From Clostridia bacterium (GTDB lineage Bacteria > Bacillota > Clostridia > Christensenellales > Aristaeellaceae), in the NCBI GenBank assembly GCA_017541105.1, contig JAFXZS010000019.1, forward strand, positions 1 to 64,000: 64,000 nt of DNA, in the 5' to 3' direction. Each line of letters starts with the position of its first letter. Position 1 is the first letter of the stretch. This document shows positions 51,860-60,935 of the stretch, in pieces. Made by a program: the position numbers and the translations under genes. The notes under the pieces are model-generated. The model was not told where the DNA came from and did not search any database. It saw nothing but the letters and a program-made list of their open reading frames with translations.

Positions 51860-53236
51860 ATGTCTGATTCCATGCCGATCCTCCGCAGGGCCTGTTCCGG
51901 AGGGAAGAAGTATGAGAACGTGGTGCTGCTCAACATCAACCACGATCTGAAGAATTCCTACTGCTTCTCCGCCGCGCTCGCCGGGCTTTTCGGGAAAGTG
52001 ATCCAGGTCGGCGCCTCCTATGCCTCCAGCACCCGGGAGGACCGGAAACCCTTTGCCGGCGGCGTTTACTATTACGCCGTACACAACCGGAACAAAACCT
52101 TCTCCCTCCAGCGCAGCGAGGTGCCCCTGCGGATCCGCGCCTACAGCTTTGTCGATTCCATGGATATGCTGATCACCGTCGCCGTCGCCAGGGATGTTCT
52201 GCCGGAGATCCGGGCCGGCCGGAAGCTCTTCATTATCGAGGACGGCGGCTACCATCCTGCCACCATAGACAACCTGGAGGAGATCTGGCCGGAGCTGCGG
52301 GGCAATATCATCGGCTCCGTGGAGCAGACCACCTCCGGCACCCGCATCCTCAGCAGCCGCACCCACTACAATTATCCCTCCGTCAGCATCGCCCGCTCCG
52401 AGATCAAGATGTGCCTGGAGTCCGTGTTCATCGGACAGCGCATCGTGGAGGAGCTCAGCACCATCCTCGCCCATACGGACCACTTCCTCAACTATACGGA
52501 CGTATGTGTCGTAGGCTACGGCATCTTTGGCCTGGCGGTGGTCAGAAAGCTGGAAAGCTACCGCTGCCGCATCACCGTCTGCGATACGGACGAAGTGATC
52601 CGCGAAGCGGCGGCGCGGGAGGGCTATCCCGCCTGCGGCGCCCTTACCGCGGATGTCTTCCGCTCGGGCCAGATCATCATCGCCATGACCGGAAACAAGT
52701 CTTTCGGCACCCGGGAACTGGAGGAATACTTCCGGAGTGACGCCGACGGCATCCTCCTTTCCAGCGGTTCCTCCAAGGATATCGAATTCCGGGACATCCT
52801 GGACCTGATCCGGGATCCCGGGGATTCCGGCTTCACCTTCGCCCGGGAGGAGACCGGCCCGTACTACGAGAAATACGCGGTATCAAAAGGCGGCAGGCAG
52901 AAGACCTTCTGGCTCATCGCCGGCGGCATGCCGCTCAACTTCTGCCGGGAGGGTTCCGTCAGCCTGACCGACCGGATGATCGATCTGATCTTCGCCGAGA
53001 TGGCCCTGTGTGCCGCGGCGGTCATCGATTCCGGAAACCTTCCGAACGGCCTGTACCTGCTCGGGGACAAAGATGCCCCCGTGCAGCTGGACGAATGGGC
53101 CCTCATGCGGGAATGGTTTGAGATCAACGGCCTGAACCGGGACGGCGATCCCGAAAAAAACCTGTGCATCCATCCCTGCCGGGAATACCTGCGCGGGGCG
53201 ACATTCCGGAAGCTGTCCATGAACAACCTGCTGTAA
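51860..53236 (+). CDS. Adenosylhomocysteinase-like NAD-binding protein
   Basis: A 458-residue protein with partial likeness to S-adenosylhomocysteine hydrolase. The signs are IIEDGGYHPA, the SVEQTTSGTRIL block (compare EETTTG), and a Rossmann motif VVGYGIFGLAVVRKLESYRC with an Asp at the end of the second strand. The residues of true hydrolases in the NVNDS block read PSVSIARSE here, so the catalytic Asp/Asn are not conserved. The function is therefore uncertain: a divergent dehydrogenase or binding protein. AGGAGG precedes 51860. The frame is open far upstream inside the MATE gene, but that is a shadow. Confidence 0.8.
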   Translation: MSDSMPILRRACSGGKKYENVVLLNINHDLKNSYCFSAALAGLFGKVIQVGASYASSTREDRKPFAGGVYYYAVHNRNKTFSLQRSEVPLRIRAYSFVDSMDMLITVAVARDVLPEIRAGRKLFIIEDGGYHPATIDNLEEIWPELRGNIIGSVEQTTSGTRILSSRTHYNYPSVSIARSEIKMCLESVFIGQRIVEELSTILAHTDHFLNYTDVCVVGYGIFGLAVVRKLESYRCRITVCDTDEVIREAAAREGYPACGALTADVFRSGQIIIAMTGNKSFGTRELEEYFRSDADGILLSSGSSKDIEFRDILDLIRDPGDSGFTFAREETGPYYEKYAVSKGGRQKTFWLIAGGMPLNFCREGSVSLTDRMIDLIFAEMALCAAAVIDSGNLPNGLYLLGDKDAPVQLDEWALMREWFEINGLNRDGDPEKNLCIHPCREYLRGATFRKLSMNNLL

Positions 53237-53249
53237 AGGAGAAAGGACC

Positions 53250-53717
53250 ATGAAGAGAGATTACCTGGAAGCGGAAAAACTGGCGGAAAACCTGCATATG
53301 TCCCTGCAGGAGGAAGGCGGCCTGGTCAGGGAGAACCACTATCCCTTCCCCGGCCCCGGACGTGCCTCCTCCGGCCAGTCCTACTATTATTTCCGCCCCA
53401 ACGTTCCCACCCAGTTCCATACCCTGGACTGTGACGAATACTGGGTGTATCACGCCGGCCGCGACCTGGAGGCCTGGATTATCGACCCGGAAGGCAACCT
53501 GGATGTCCGCCGCTTCGGCGCCTCCGAAGGAGCGGAGCTGTGCGTCTACCTGAAGCAGGGCGTCGCCTTTGCCGCCAAACCCATCGGCACCGCTGACACA
53601 GGCACCCTCATCTCAGCCATCACTGTTCCCCGCTTCTCCGACGCCGGCCTCCATCTCGTATCCAAAGAGGACATCCTCCGCCTCTGCCCCGCGGCCCGCG
53701 CTTTCTATGACGAATAA
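53250..53717 (+). CDS. Cupin-domain protein (DUF985-like)
   Basis: A 155-residue beta-barrel protein of the cupin_5/DUF985 type: EAEKLAENLHMSLQEEGGLV, then SYYYFRPNVPTQFHTLDCDE with a WVYHAGRDLEAWIIDPEG continuation. The metal ligands His and Glu (HTLDCDE, YHAG) are partly present. Relatives bind small metabolites or metals. It is third in the operon after the AdoHcyase-like gene (13 bp gap), with AAAGGAGAAAGG before the start. Confidence 0.85.
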   Translation: MKRDYLEAEKLAENLHMSLQEEGGLVRENHYPFPGPGRASSGQSYYYFRPNVPTQFHTLDCDEYWVYHAGRDLEAWIIDPEGNLDVRRFGASEGAELCVYLKQGVAFAAKPIGTADTGTLISAITVPRFSDAGLHLVSKEDILRLCPAARAFYDE

Positions 53718-53886
53718 CTCCAAACCACGCCGGCACTCAGCGGCTCCCGGCTGCCGGAAGGCCGGATATGTATACGAAGAAAGGCAGCGGACGGACTCTG
53801 GTATATTGATCCCGAAAGCCTGCTGGCTTATGAAAGATTTGGGAGCTGACAACGGCGCGAAAACGGGTAAACAGGTTGTGATAACT

Positions 53887-55221
53887 GTGAAAGATCAATT
53901 CCGTAGACTTTTGTGCACCCTGCTGGCCCTCTGCCTGCCGCTGGCGCTGCTGCCGGCGAAAGCGGAGGAAATCGATGCGGCGGAACTGCAGAAACGTTTG
54001 CTTGCCCTGGGGTATGAGATCGGGGAAGCAGACGGGATCATGGGGCCGAAAACCTGTTCGGCCGTTCTGCTGGCGCAGACCTTGCTGACGGATCAGGGGG
54101 ACGGCATCATCCCGGGCAGCCTGACAGACGCGGAAACGGCAGAGCAGATCATGGACGAAAAAAACACGGAGCTGCTCCGTACGCTGCTCAAAGGAAGCTG
54201 GGGATCCCGGGTGCTTGAAGCACAGAAGAAACTGATTGGCCTGAACCTGCTTTGGGACAGCGCGGACGGGTTGTACGGCGCAAACACGGAAGCCGCCGTC
54301 ATCGCCTTCGAAGAACAGATGGAGAAACTCCTTCCCGGCCGGATCCGGCGTGATGGCAGGCTTTCCTCCGATGAATATGCGCTTCTGATGAGCGATTTGA
54401 GCGTATACGGTTTTGAGGCGCCGGTCTGTTTCGATGACGGGCATCCGGAAAACCTGAAAGAGACCTTCCTTTATGCAAAGCACGCCTGCCTGATCAATGC
54501 GGTGACCGGGGAAACGCTCTTTGAAAAAGACGCGGACAGCCCGGCGGAACCTGCCAGCACAACCAAGATCATGACGCTGCTGACAGCGCTTTCCCTGTGT
54601 GATCCGGAACAGACTGTCGTAATCCCGGATGCGGCGGCGGACGTGCCGGCGGACAGCACCCTGGTTCCGGTTGTTCCCGGGGAAACCATGACCATGCAGG
54701 ACCTGCTCTATGGAATGATCATCCGCTCGGGAAACGACGCCGCGAATGCGGTGGCAGTCCTTTGCGCAGGCAGTGCGGAAGCCTTCGCGGAACAGATGAA
54801 TCAGGCCGCGGCGGAGCTGGGAATGGATAACTCCCACTTCGTCAATGCCCATGGCTATACGCAGGAAGGGCATTACACCACCGCGCGGGATCTGGTGAAA
54901 GCCGCACGTAACGGAATGACGCAGCCGCTCTTCAGGCAAATCGTGACCTGCCTGAAATATACCCTTCCGGCCACGGAAAAGCGGGACAGCCTGGTTGTTA
55001 ATGTGAAATGGGAAATCTTTGATGCCGATTCCGAATACTATATTCCGCACGCGGCCGGAATCAAGAGCGGATACACTTCCACCGCAGGATTCTGTTATGT
55101 CGGCGCCTATCAGGAGAACGGCGTCACCCTGATCGCGGCCGTCATGGGCGGACGATGGAGAAACATGGCCTGGACCGATCTGAAAAGGCTGTTCGCCTAT
55201 GGCATGGCCGTTTCGGAGTGA
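53887..55221 (+). CDS. Serine-type D-Ala-D-Ala carboxypeptidase with peptidoglycan-binding domains
   Basis: A 444-residue exported enzyme. A signal peptide (LLCTLLALCLPLALLPAKA) is followed by two peptidoglycan-binding-1 repeats (about residues 30-75 and 95-150; LQKRLLALGYEIGEADGIMG is typical). The S11 peptidase domain has all three motifs: S-x-x-K in PASTTKIM, S-x-N in RSGNDAAN, and K-S/T-G in IKSGYTSTAGF. It trims the fifth residue of wall pentapeptides. The start is uncertain: GTG at 53887 gives a compact signal peptide, with GTG at 53878 and ATG at 53830 as alternatives. Confidence 0.9.
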   Translation: MKDQFRRLLCTLLALCLPLALLPAKAEEIDAAELQKRLLALGYEIGEADGIMGPKTCSAVLLAQTLLTDQGDGIIPGSLTDAETAEQIMDEKNTELLRTLLKGSWGSRVLEAQKKLIGLNLLWDSADGLYGANTEAAVIAFEEQMEKLLPGRIRRDGRLSSDEYALLMSDLSVYGFEAPVCFDDGHPENLKETFLYAKHACLINAVTGETLFEKDADSPAEPASTTKIMTLLTALSLCDPEQTVVIPDAAADVPADSTLVPVVPGETMTMQDLLYGMIIRSGNDAANAVAVLCAGSAEAFAEQMNQAAAELGMDNSHFVNAHGYTQEGHYTTARDLVKAARNGMTQPLFRQIVTCLKYTLPATEKRDSLVVNVKWEIFDADSEYYIPHAAGIKSGYTSTAGFCYVGAYQENGVTLIAAVMGGRWRNMAWTDLKRLFAYGMAVSE

Positions 55222-55390
55222 TGCGGTTTCCCGGACTTTTAACAGGGCACTGCTGTTGCGCCGTCTGATCCGGCAGGAACATCCGTTTTACAGGGCCGGT
55301 GAAACATATGGTAGTCTTGCGGCGCGAAGCGGATTTCAGGCGGCTGAATTCCGCTTATGCAGTAAGTAAGTATCCCGGAGGGAAAATACG

Positions 55391-57850
55391 ATGAAAAAAG
55401 GAATGATGGTCTTCTTCTCTTCTGTCATGGCTTTTGTTCTGATGCTTGGAATGAACCATGTTGGTATGGCTGAGAGTGATGAGGAGTTATATTCTCAGGG
55501 ACTCGCGTATTACTATGGCGACGGCGTGGAGCAGGATTACGCAAAGGCCGCGGAATTCTACCGCCGGGCCGCGGAGCTTGGAAACGCCGACGCGCAAAAC
55601 AATCTGGGCCTCCTTTATCTGTACGGGGACGGCGTGGAGCAGGACTACGCAGAAGCCGCCGGGCTGTTTTTCATGGCGGCTGAGCAGGGGAATCCTTACG
55701 GATACAACAATCTTGGCTATATCTATCTGAACGGGTGCGGAGTTGAACAGGATTACACCAAAGCGGCGGAGTTCTTTTATCTGGCTGCGGAAAAGGACTA
55801 TTTCCTCGCGTATTACAACCTTGGATGTCTGTATGAGAACGGCCTGGGCGTGGAACAGAACTATGAAACAGCCGCGGATTTCTATCGGACGGCAGCTGAA
55901 CAAGGTTACCAACCGGCGCAGGAAGGGTACGATTATTGTATTGCGGCGGCGGAGGAACAGAAGCAGACAGCGGCGGCTGACGCTGACGCAGCAAACGAAG
56001 GAGCAGCTTTTCATCTCGGCGTATACGGGGATTACCGCTATATCGGGTACAGTGACGGAACGGCTGTGCTGCAGCAATACCTCGGATCGGACGAATCCGT
56101 TACTGTTCCGGCGTATTTCGGAAGCTGCCGCGTTACGGCGATTGCCCCGTTTGCCTTCTATGATGAGAATGGCCGGGTCAATCAAATGACCAGCATAACC
56201 GTTGAACCGGGCATCGAGAAAATCAGTCCGTATGCTTTCATGAACTGTTTCGGACTGCGGGAAGTGCATCTGCCGGATACCGTCAGCAGCATCGGACTGT
56301 ATGCGTTCAGCAGTTGCTGGAATATGGAAAAGCTTTATCTTCCTGACAGGATGGAATACTATCCCGGCCTTTCCAACTTATTTGGTGTGGAGGTTCCGGA
56401 AAATCTGGAGGTTTACGGCGAAGCAAACGTAACGGAAACACAGAGCGGCTCTTCGGACGGGACAGACGGAACGCCTGCTGATTCAGACGGTTTCGTCATC
56501 GATGGAAATGTTCTGCTCAAATATGTGGGTGACGCTGCGCAGCTGACCATTCCCGGCGAAGTGACCGTCATCGGTCCGGAGGCCTTCATCAATAATAAAG
56601 CCCTCCTGTCGGTTTATATTCCTGAAGGGGTAACCGAGATCGGTGATTATGCTTTCGCCGGCTGCAACAACATAGAAGAAATCAACCTGCCTGACGGGCT
56701 TCGCGTGATAGGAAAGTACGCGTTTGAAAAGTGCAATGCCCTGGTATCCTTTACGATCCCCGATTCGGTATATCTTGTCGGGAACTATGCGCTGAAAGGA
56801 TGCAAAAACCTTCAGACGGTGGATCTGGGGAGAGGAATGACCGGCATTTTGAACTATACGCCGCTGGCGGACTGCAACGCGCTGAAGGAAGTGATCGCGC
56901 GGGATAACCTGATCTGCCTGTCGCAGTATGCGGTGCCCGTCAACAATCAGACAAAACCGGTAATATACGGGATTGAAGGATCGGTTGCGCATCGATATGC
57001 AACGCAAAACGGCCTGACTTTTGTCCCGCTGGCGGAAAAGGCCAGCCGGGCTTCCGTGAAGGTTGAGAGAACAACTTACAGCCGGGATCAATGCGTGCCG
57101 GTGGGCGGGTTCAGCTTCTGGCTTCCCGCGTACGCAGTCCGGATGGAAGGGGACAGCACCATCTGGTGCTGGGAAATGGATGAAAACACTCCGAAGGCGT
57201 ACATGAAGTTCTGGTCTGTGCATCTTGGCTTATCCGGGCGTGAATTCAACAGCAGCTACAACAGCGGAGAGGATGCTATGCGACGGATTCTGCAAAACAT
57301 GGGAGTGTCGGATTCCGTTCTCATTATCTCCCATCCGGTGGAAGCACCATGGTGCGTAACACAGGTATACAGCAGGAACCAGACAATCAACGGCAAAACA
57401 TTGCAGACAACGGAACAGCTGAACAGCTACTATGACGTGATAACCGGAGATCTCACATATGTGTACTACAGTTACAGCGAAGACGCGGAATATCTCTACG
57501 GCAAAGAGTTTGAAGCGGTCATCGCCTCCAAAGAATACTTCAATCAGGGAACGTACTCGAAAGAGGTTCGGGAGCTGCTGGATAAATTTGTGGATACTTA
57601 TCAGAAAGCATGGGATGCCCTGAACGGGGATATGAATGATCCTGAAACGCTCCGGGAAGCTTATCAGGTATACTACGATCTGGGCAATCTGACTGCACAG
57701 GTGAGGCAAATCGGTGATTATATGCTGGATGCAGAGACTTACAGTTATTATCATCAGGTAAAGGATGCCGTCGATACGGATGTTGCCCTGACGCTCACTC
57801 AGTTGAGCATAAAGCTGGGAATCGAACTTGGTGATTATATCAGCAGATAA
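55391..57850 (+). CDS. Secreted protein with Sel1 repeats and BspA-type leucine-rich repeats
   Basis: An 819-residue exported protein. After the signal peptide (ending VGMA) come about four Sel1-like repeats (residues 30-180), each with a YYGDGVEQDYAKAAEFYRRA-type unit. Residues about 210-560 hold BspA/leucine-rich repeats (AFYDENG, EVHLPDTVSSIGLYAFSSC, EINLPDGLRVIGKYAFEKC). The final 260 residues are acidic and unrecognised. Sel1 repeats normally serve as adaptor surfaces, and BspA repeats bind host or matrix proteins. The same Sel1 style appears in the kinase at 59089, which suggests common origin. GGAGGG precedes the start. Confidence 0.9.
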   Translation: MKKGMMVFFSSVMAFVLMLGMNHVGMAESDEELYSQGLAYYYGDGVEQDYAKAAEFYRRAAELGNADAQNNLGLLYLYGDGVEQDYAEAAGLFFMAAEQGNPYGYNNLGYIYLNGCGVEQDYTKAAEFFYLAAEKDYFLAYYNLGCLYENGLGVEQNYETAADFYRTAAEQGYQPAQEGYDYCIAAAEEQKQTAAADADAANEGAAFHLGVYGDYRYIGYSDGTAVLQQYLGSDESVTVPAYFGSCRVTAIAPFAFYDENGRVNQMTSITVEPGIEKISPYAFMNCFGLREVHLPDTVSSIGLYAFSSCWNMEKLYLPDRMEYYPGLSNLFGVEVPENLEVYGEANVTETQSGSSDGTDGTPADSDGFVIDGNVLLKYVGDAAQLTIPGEVTVIGPEAFINNKALLSVYIPEGVTEIGDYAFAGCNNIEEINLPDGLRVIGKYAFEKCNALVSFTIPDSVYLVGNYALKGCKNLQTVDLGRGMTGILNYTPLADCNALKEVIARDNLICLSQYAVPVNNQTKPVIYGIEGSVAHRYATQNGLTFVPLAEKASRASVKVERTTYSRDQCVPVGGFSFWLPAYAVRMEGDSTIWCWEMDENTPKAYMKFWSVHLGLSGREFNSSYNSGEDAMRRILQNMGVSDSVLIISHPVEAPWCVTQVYSRNQTINGKTLQTTEQLNSYYDVITGDLTYVYYSYSEDAEYLYGKEFEAVIASKEYFNQGTYSKEVRELLDKFVDTYQKAWDALNGDMNDPETLREAYQVYYDLGNLTAQVRQIGDYMLDAETYSYYHQVKDAVDTDVALTLTQLSIKLGIELGDYISR

Positions 57851-57895
57851 CTGTCAGCATCATATCGGGAAACGGCAATAACCGGTTTTGATACG

Positions 57896-57931
57896 GCCAT
57901 ACGGACGATGATCCGTATGGCTGTTTTTTTT
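57896..57931 (+). terminator. Rho-independent terminator
   Basis: GCCATACGGA (57896-57905) pairs perfectly with TCCGTATGGC (57912-57921), followed by a T run. It ends the Sel1/leucine-rich repeat gene. Confidence 0.9.
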
Positions 57932-58073
57932 CAGCTGCCGTTTCGGACGGGAACATCGGTTTTACACGGGAAAAAACCGCAGCGGTAATCTGGCTGCGCA
58001 GGGGGACGGGATGAAGACTGAGCGGCTTCAGGCTTCCGCCCTCCGAGCAGATCCGGAAAGCGAGGAATTTCCC

Positions 58074-58916
58074 ATGAAGAAAACCAGGCAGTTGATTGGC
58101 ATATTGATACTGACGGTGCTGGCAGTCCGGGCTGCCGGCATTCCGGCAGACCGGGCCCTGGCAGACAAAACGGAAAGGGGGACGGTTTCACATTACCCGG
58201 AAGCGGGAAACAGGATCCGTACCGACGATATGCTGACAATCGATTATTCCCATATGGAACAGGGCTATGTGATGGTCCGGGCGGAGAAAACCGACAGAAG
58301 GATGCAGCTTGTTGTGGACCGCGGAACAGATTCGCTCCATTATGAGATCAACGGAGAGGGAAAGCCTGAGACGATCCCGCTTCAGATGGGCAGCGGAAAC
58401 TACCGGTTTACGCTCTGGATCGCGCAGAACAGGGGAAGCAGCCGGTGCGTCAAAGCGGGAACCGTTACCCTGAGCTGCGCCATGAAGGATGAAACAAGCT
58501 GCTTCCTGTATCCGAATCAGTACGTCAGCTACAGTTCCGATGATCTCCTGGTTCAGAAAGCGCAGGAGCTCTGTGAAGGCCTGGCAGACAGGAAGGAAAT
58601 TGCGGAAACGATTTGCCAGTATGTCCGTGATCATTTTGATTACGACTGGATTAAAGCCAATCAGATTCAGGCAAACGGCCTCAAGGGGATCCTCCCGGAT
58701 ATCGCGGGAACATGGGAAACAAAGAAAGGGATCTGCCAGGATAAGAGCGCGCTGTTATGCGCCATGCTGCGCTGCATGGGCATCCCCGCAAAGCTGGCCA
58801 TTGGTGAAGCGGACGGGAAGCGCCATGCCTGGGTTGTGATGATCCTGGACGGGAAAACTGTCCGCTTCGACCCGACTGCGAAAGCCGGCACTTACAAAGC
58901 GGAAAGGTATTATTAA
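58074..58916 (+). CDS. Secreted transglutaminase-like cysteine protein with intact triad
   Basis: A 280-residue exported protein. Signal peptide KTRQLIGILILTVLAVRAAG. Residues about 55-150 form the same beta domain as in the 11534 and 12437 proteins (IDYSHMEQGYVMVRAEKTDR). Residues about 165-275 are a transglutaminase-like domain with the triad intact: Cys in GICQDKSALLCAML, His in KRHAWVVM, and Asp in VRFDPTAK. This is the only catalytically complete copy of three in the window. The start at 58074 follows CGAGGAAT; 58011 lacks a site. It precedes the Sel1 kinase gene on the same strand by 170 bp. Confidence 0.88.
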   Translation: MKKTRQLIGILILTVLAVRAAGIPADRALADKTERGTVSHYPEAGNRIRTDDMLTIDYSHMEQGYVMVRAEKTDRRMQLVVDRGTDSLHYEINGEGKPETIPLQMGSGNYRFTLWIAQNRGSSRCVKAGTVTLSCAMKDETSCFLYPNQYVSYSSDDLLVQKAQELCEGLADRKEIAETICQYVRDHFDYDWIKANQIQANGLKGILPDIAGTWETKKGICQDKSALLCAMLRCMGIPAKLAIGEADGKRHAWVVMILDGKTVRFDPTAKAGTYKAERYY

Positions 58917-59088
58917 TCGGGCAGGCACATGCACCGGTCCGGCTGTGCCCTTGCGCAGATCCGCGTTTTATGCTAGGATTTTGTGATCTTTCAAAACCAT
59001 ATTTGATTCCGGCAAAGGTCACATTCTGAACCATTGACAGCGGAAAGCTGCTTTCTCTGTGATTGTTGCGGGAAACAGGAGCACAGAC

Positions 59089-60891
59089 ATGAATGATCTG
59101 AAACTGCCCCAGGCCTGGCATGACTGGCACATTACTGAGGAAATCGGCGAGGGAGCCTACGGCCGGGTATACCGGGCAGAAAAAGACAACGGCGGCGTTA
59201 CAGCGGTCAGCGCGATTAAGGTGGTGCAGGTCCCGTCTGAGAAAACGGAGCTTCTTTCATTGCGGCGGGAATTCCGGTCAGAGGAAGAACTGCGCAGGAA
59301 CCTGAAGGAGATCGTGGACGGATACGTCAATGAGATCCGGGTGATGTACCGGCTGCAGGGGCATACCCATATTGTTTCCATTCAGGATCACCTGGTGGAA
59401 GAAATGCAGGATGAACTCGGTTGGCGGATTTATATCCGGATGGAATATCTTCAGCCTTTCGACGACTACGCGATGACGCATCCCTTTACACGGGAAGAAA
59501 CCATCCGCCTGGGAATCTCGCTGTGCGAAGCCCTGGGCATCTGCGCCGGAAACGGCATCCTGCACAGGGACATCAAACCGGAGAATCTGTTTGTCACGGA
59601 AAGCGGAGAGTTTAAGCTGGGAGATTTCGGTATCGCGAAGGTGATGGACCGGACGGTCAGTTCATATTCTTCCAAGGGGACGTTCGGCTACATGGCGCCG
59701 GAAGTGTTTGCGGGGAAACCGTATGATACCCGCGCGGATCTGTATTCAACCGGGATCATCCTGTACAAACTGATGAATAAAAACCGGGATCCTTTCATTG
59801 ACACGGATAAACAGATTATCACTTACCAGGACCGGGAACAGGCGATGAGCCTGCGGATGAAAGGAGAGAAACTGCCGGCGCCGGCAGACGCTGATGAGGA
59901 TATGGCAAAAGTAATATTAATGGCGTGTGAATTTGAACCGAAGGACCGATTCGATACGCCCGAAGCCATGCTGCGGGCATTGAAGGAATTACTGCAGCCG
60001 CAGAACACAGCGTCCGAAAAACCAAAGAAAAAACGGATCCTGCCCTTATGCGCCGCGGTGATCCTGCTGATCGCCGGTATTGCGGCTGTCATTCTTTTTG
60101 GGGTGAATCATTTACTGGAACAGAAGGGCAATGAAGCTGCCGGCATACAAGCTGGCAGCACTCAAGCTGACAGCACCGAGCCTGCCGGTGCCGATGAACT
60201 GTATGCACAGGGGGTGGCTTATTATAACGGAAACGGTGTGGAACAGGATTCAGCGAAGGCGGCGGATCTGTTCACACAGGCAGCGGACATGGGAAACGCA
60301 GACGCGCAGAATCAACTCGGATACCTTTACCTGAACGGTATCGGCGTGTCCAGGGATCCGGCAAAGGCAGAGGAACTGTTTTTCCTGTCTGCGGAACAGG
60401 GAAATGTAAACGCGCAGTTCAATCTGGGACTTATGTACAGAGAAGGCAACGGTGTGGAAGTGAATCCGGCAAAATCCGCGGAAATGTTCCGCCTGGCCGC
60501 CGAACAGGGAGACGCGGAATCGCAGAATTATCTTGGCTTGTGCCACTTGTATGGCGACGGTGTGGAACAGGACTATGTGAAAGCCAGGGAATGGTTCCTG
60601 CGAGCCGCAGAACAGGGATTTGCTGATGCGATGAATAATCTGGGACGTATTTACAGAAGCGGATACGGCGTCAAACAAAACGATGAGGAAGCGCTGTACT
60701 GGTATCAGCAGGCGGCGCAAAACGGAAATTTATACGCATGTTACAATCTGGGATATTTTTATGAAGACGGGATCGTTGTGGAACAAAACTATGGAATTGC
60801 GGCAGAGTATTATCAGATGGCTGCCGACGGAGGAATCGAGGGTGCGCGGGAAGGCTATGAAAATTGCCTTAAGATGATGAAGGCAGACTGA
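59089..60891 (+). CDS. Membrane Ser/Thr protein kinase with extracytoplasmic Sel1 repeats
   Basis: A 600-residue protein. The kinase domain (about 10-285) has GEGAYGRVYRAEK, SAIKVVQ, LHRDIKPEN, GDFGIAK and YMAPEVF, nearly identical in order to the kinase at 12437. A membrane helix follows (RILPLCAAVILLIAGIAAVI, about residue 320). The exterior part contains about six Sel1 repeats (residues 375-595; for example GVAYYNGNGVEQDSAKAADL). The kinase module has thus been joined to a different ectodomain than in its paralogue. AGGAG sits seven bases before 59089. The gene at 60936 follows closely and may share its transcript. Confidence 0.93.
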   Translation: MNDLKLPQAWHDWHITEEIGEGAYGRVYRAEKDNGGVTAVSAIKVVQVPSEKTELLSLRREFRSEEELRRNLKEIVDGYVNEIRVMYRLQGHTHIVSIQDHLVEEMQDELGWRIYIRMEYLQPFDDYAMTHPFTREETIRLGISLCEALGICAGNGILHRDIKPENLFVTESGEFKLGDFGIAKVMDRTVSSYSSKGTFGYMAPEVFAGKPYDTRADLYSTGIILYKLMNKNRDPFIDTDKQIITYQDREQAMSLRMKGEKLPAPADADEDMAKVILMACEFEPKDRFDTPEAMLRALKELLQPQNTASEKPKKKRILPLCAAVILLIAGIAAVILFGVNHLLEQKGNEAAGIQAGSTQADSTEPAGADELYAQGVAYYNGNGVEQDSAKAADLFTQAADMGNADAQNQLGYLYLNGIGVSRDPAKAEELFFLSAEQGNVNAQFNLGLMYREGNGVEVNPAKSAEMFRLAAEQGDAESQNYLGLCHLYGDGVEQDYVKAREWFLRAAEQGFADAMNNLGRIYRSGYGVKQNDEEALYWYQQAAQNGNLYACYNLGYFYEDGIVVEQNYGIAAEYYQMAADGGIEGAREGYENCLKMMKAD

Positions 60892-60935
60892 TCGTCCTGT
60901 GCTGACTGAAAAAGGAAGCAGACCCGGAGGGCAAT

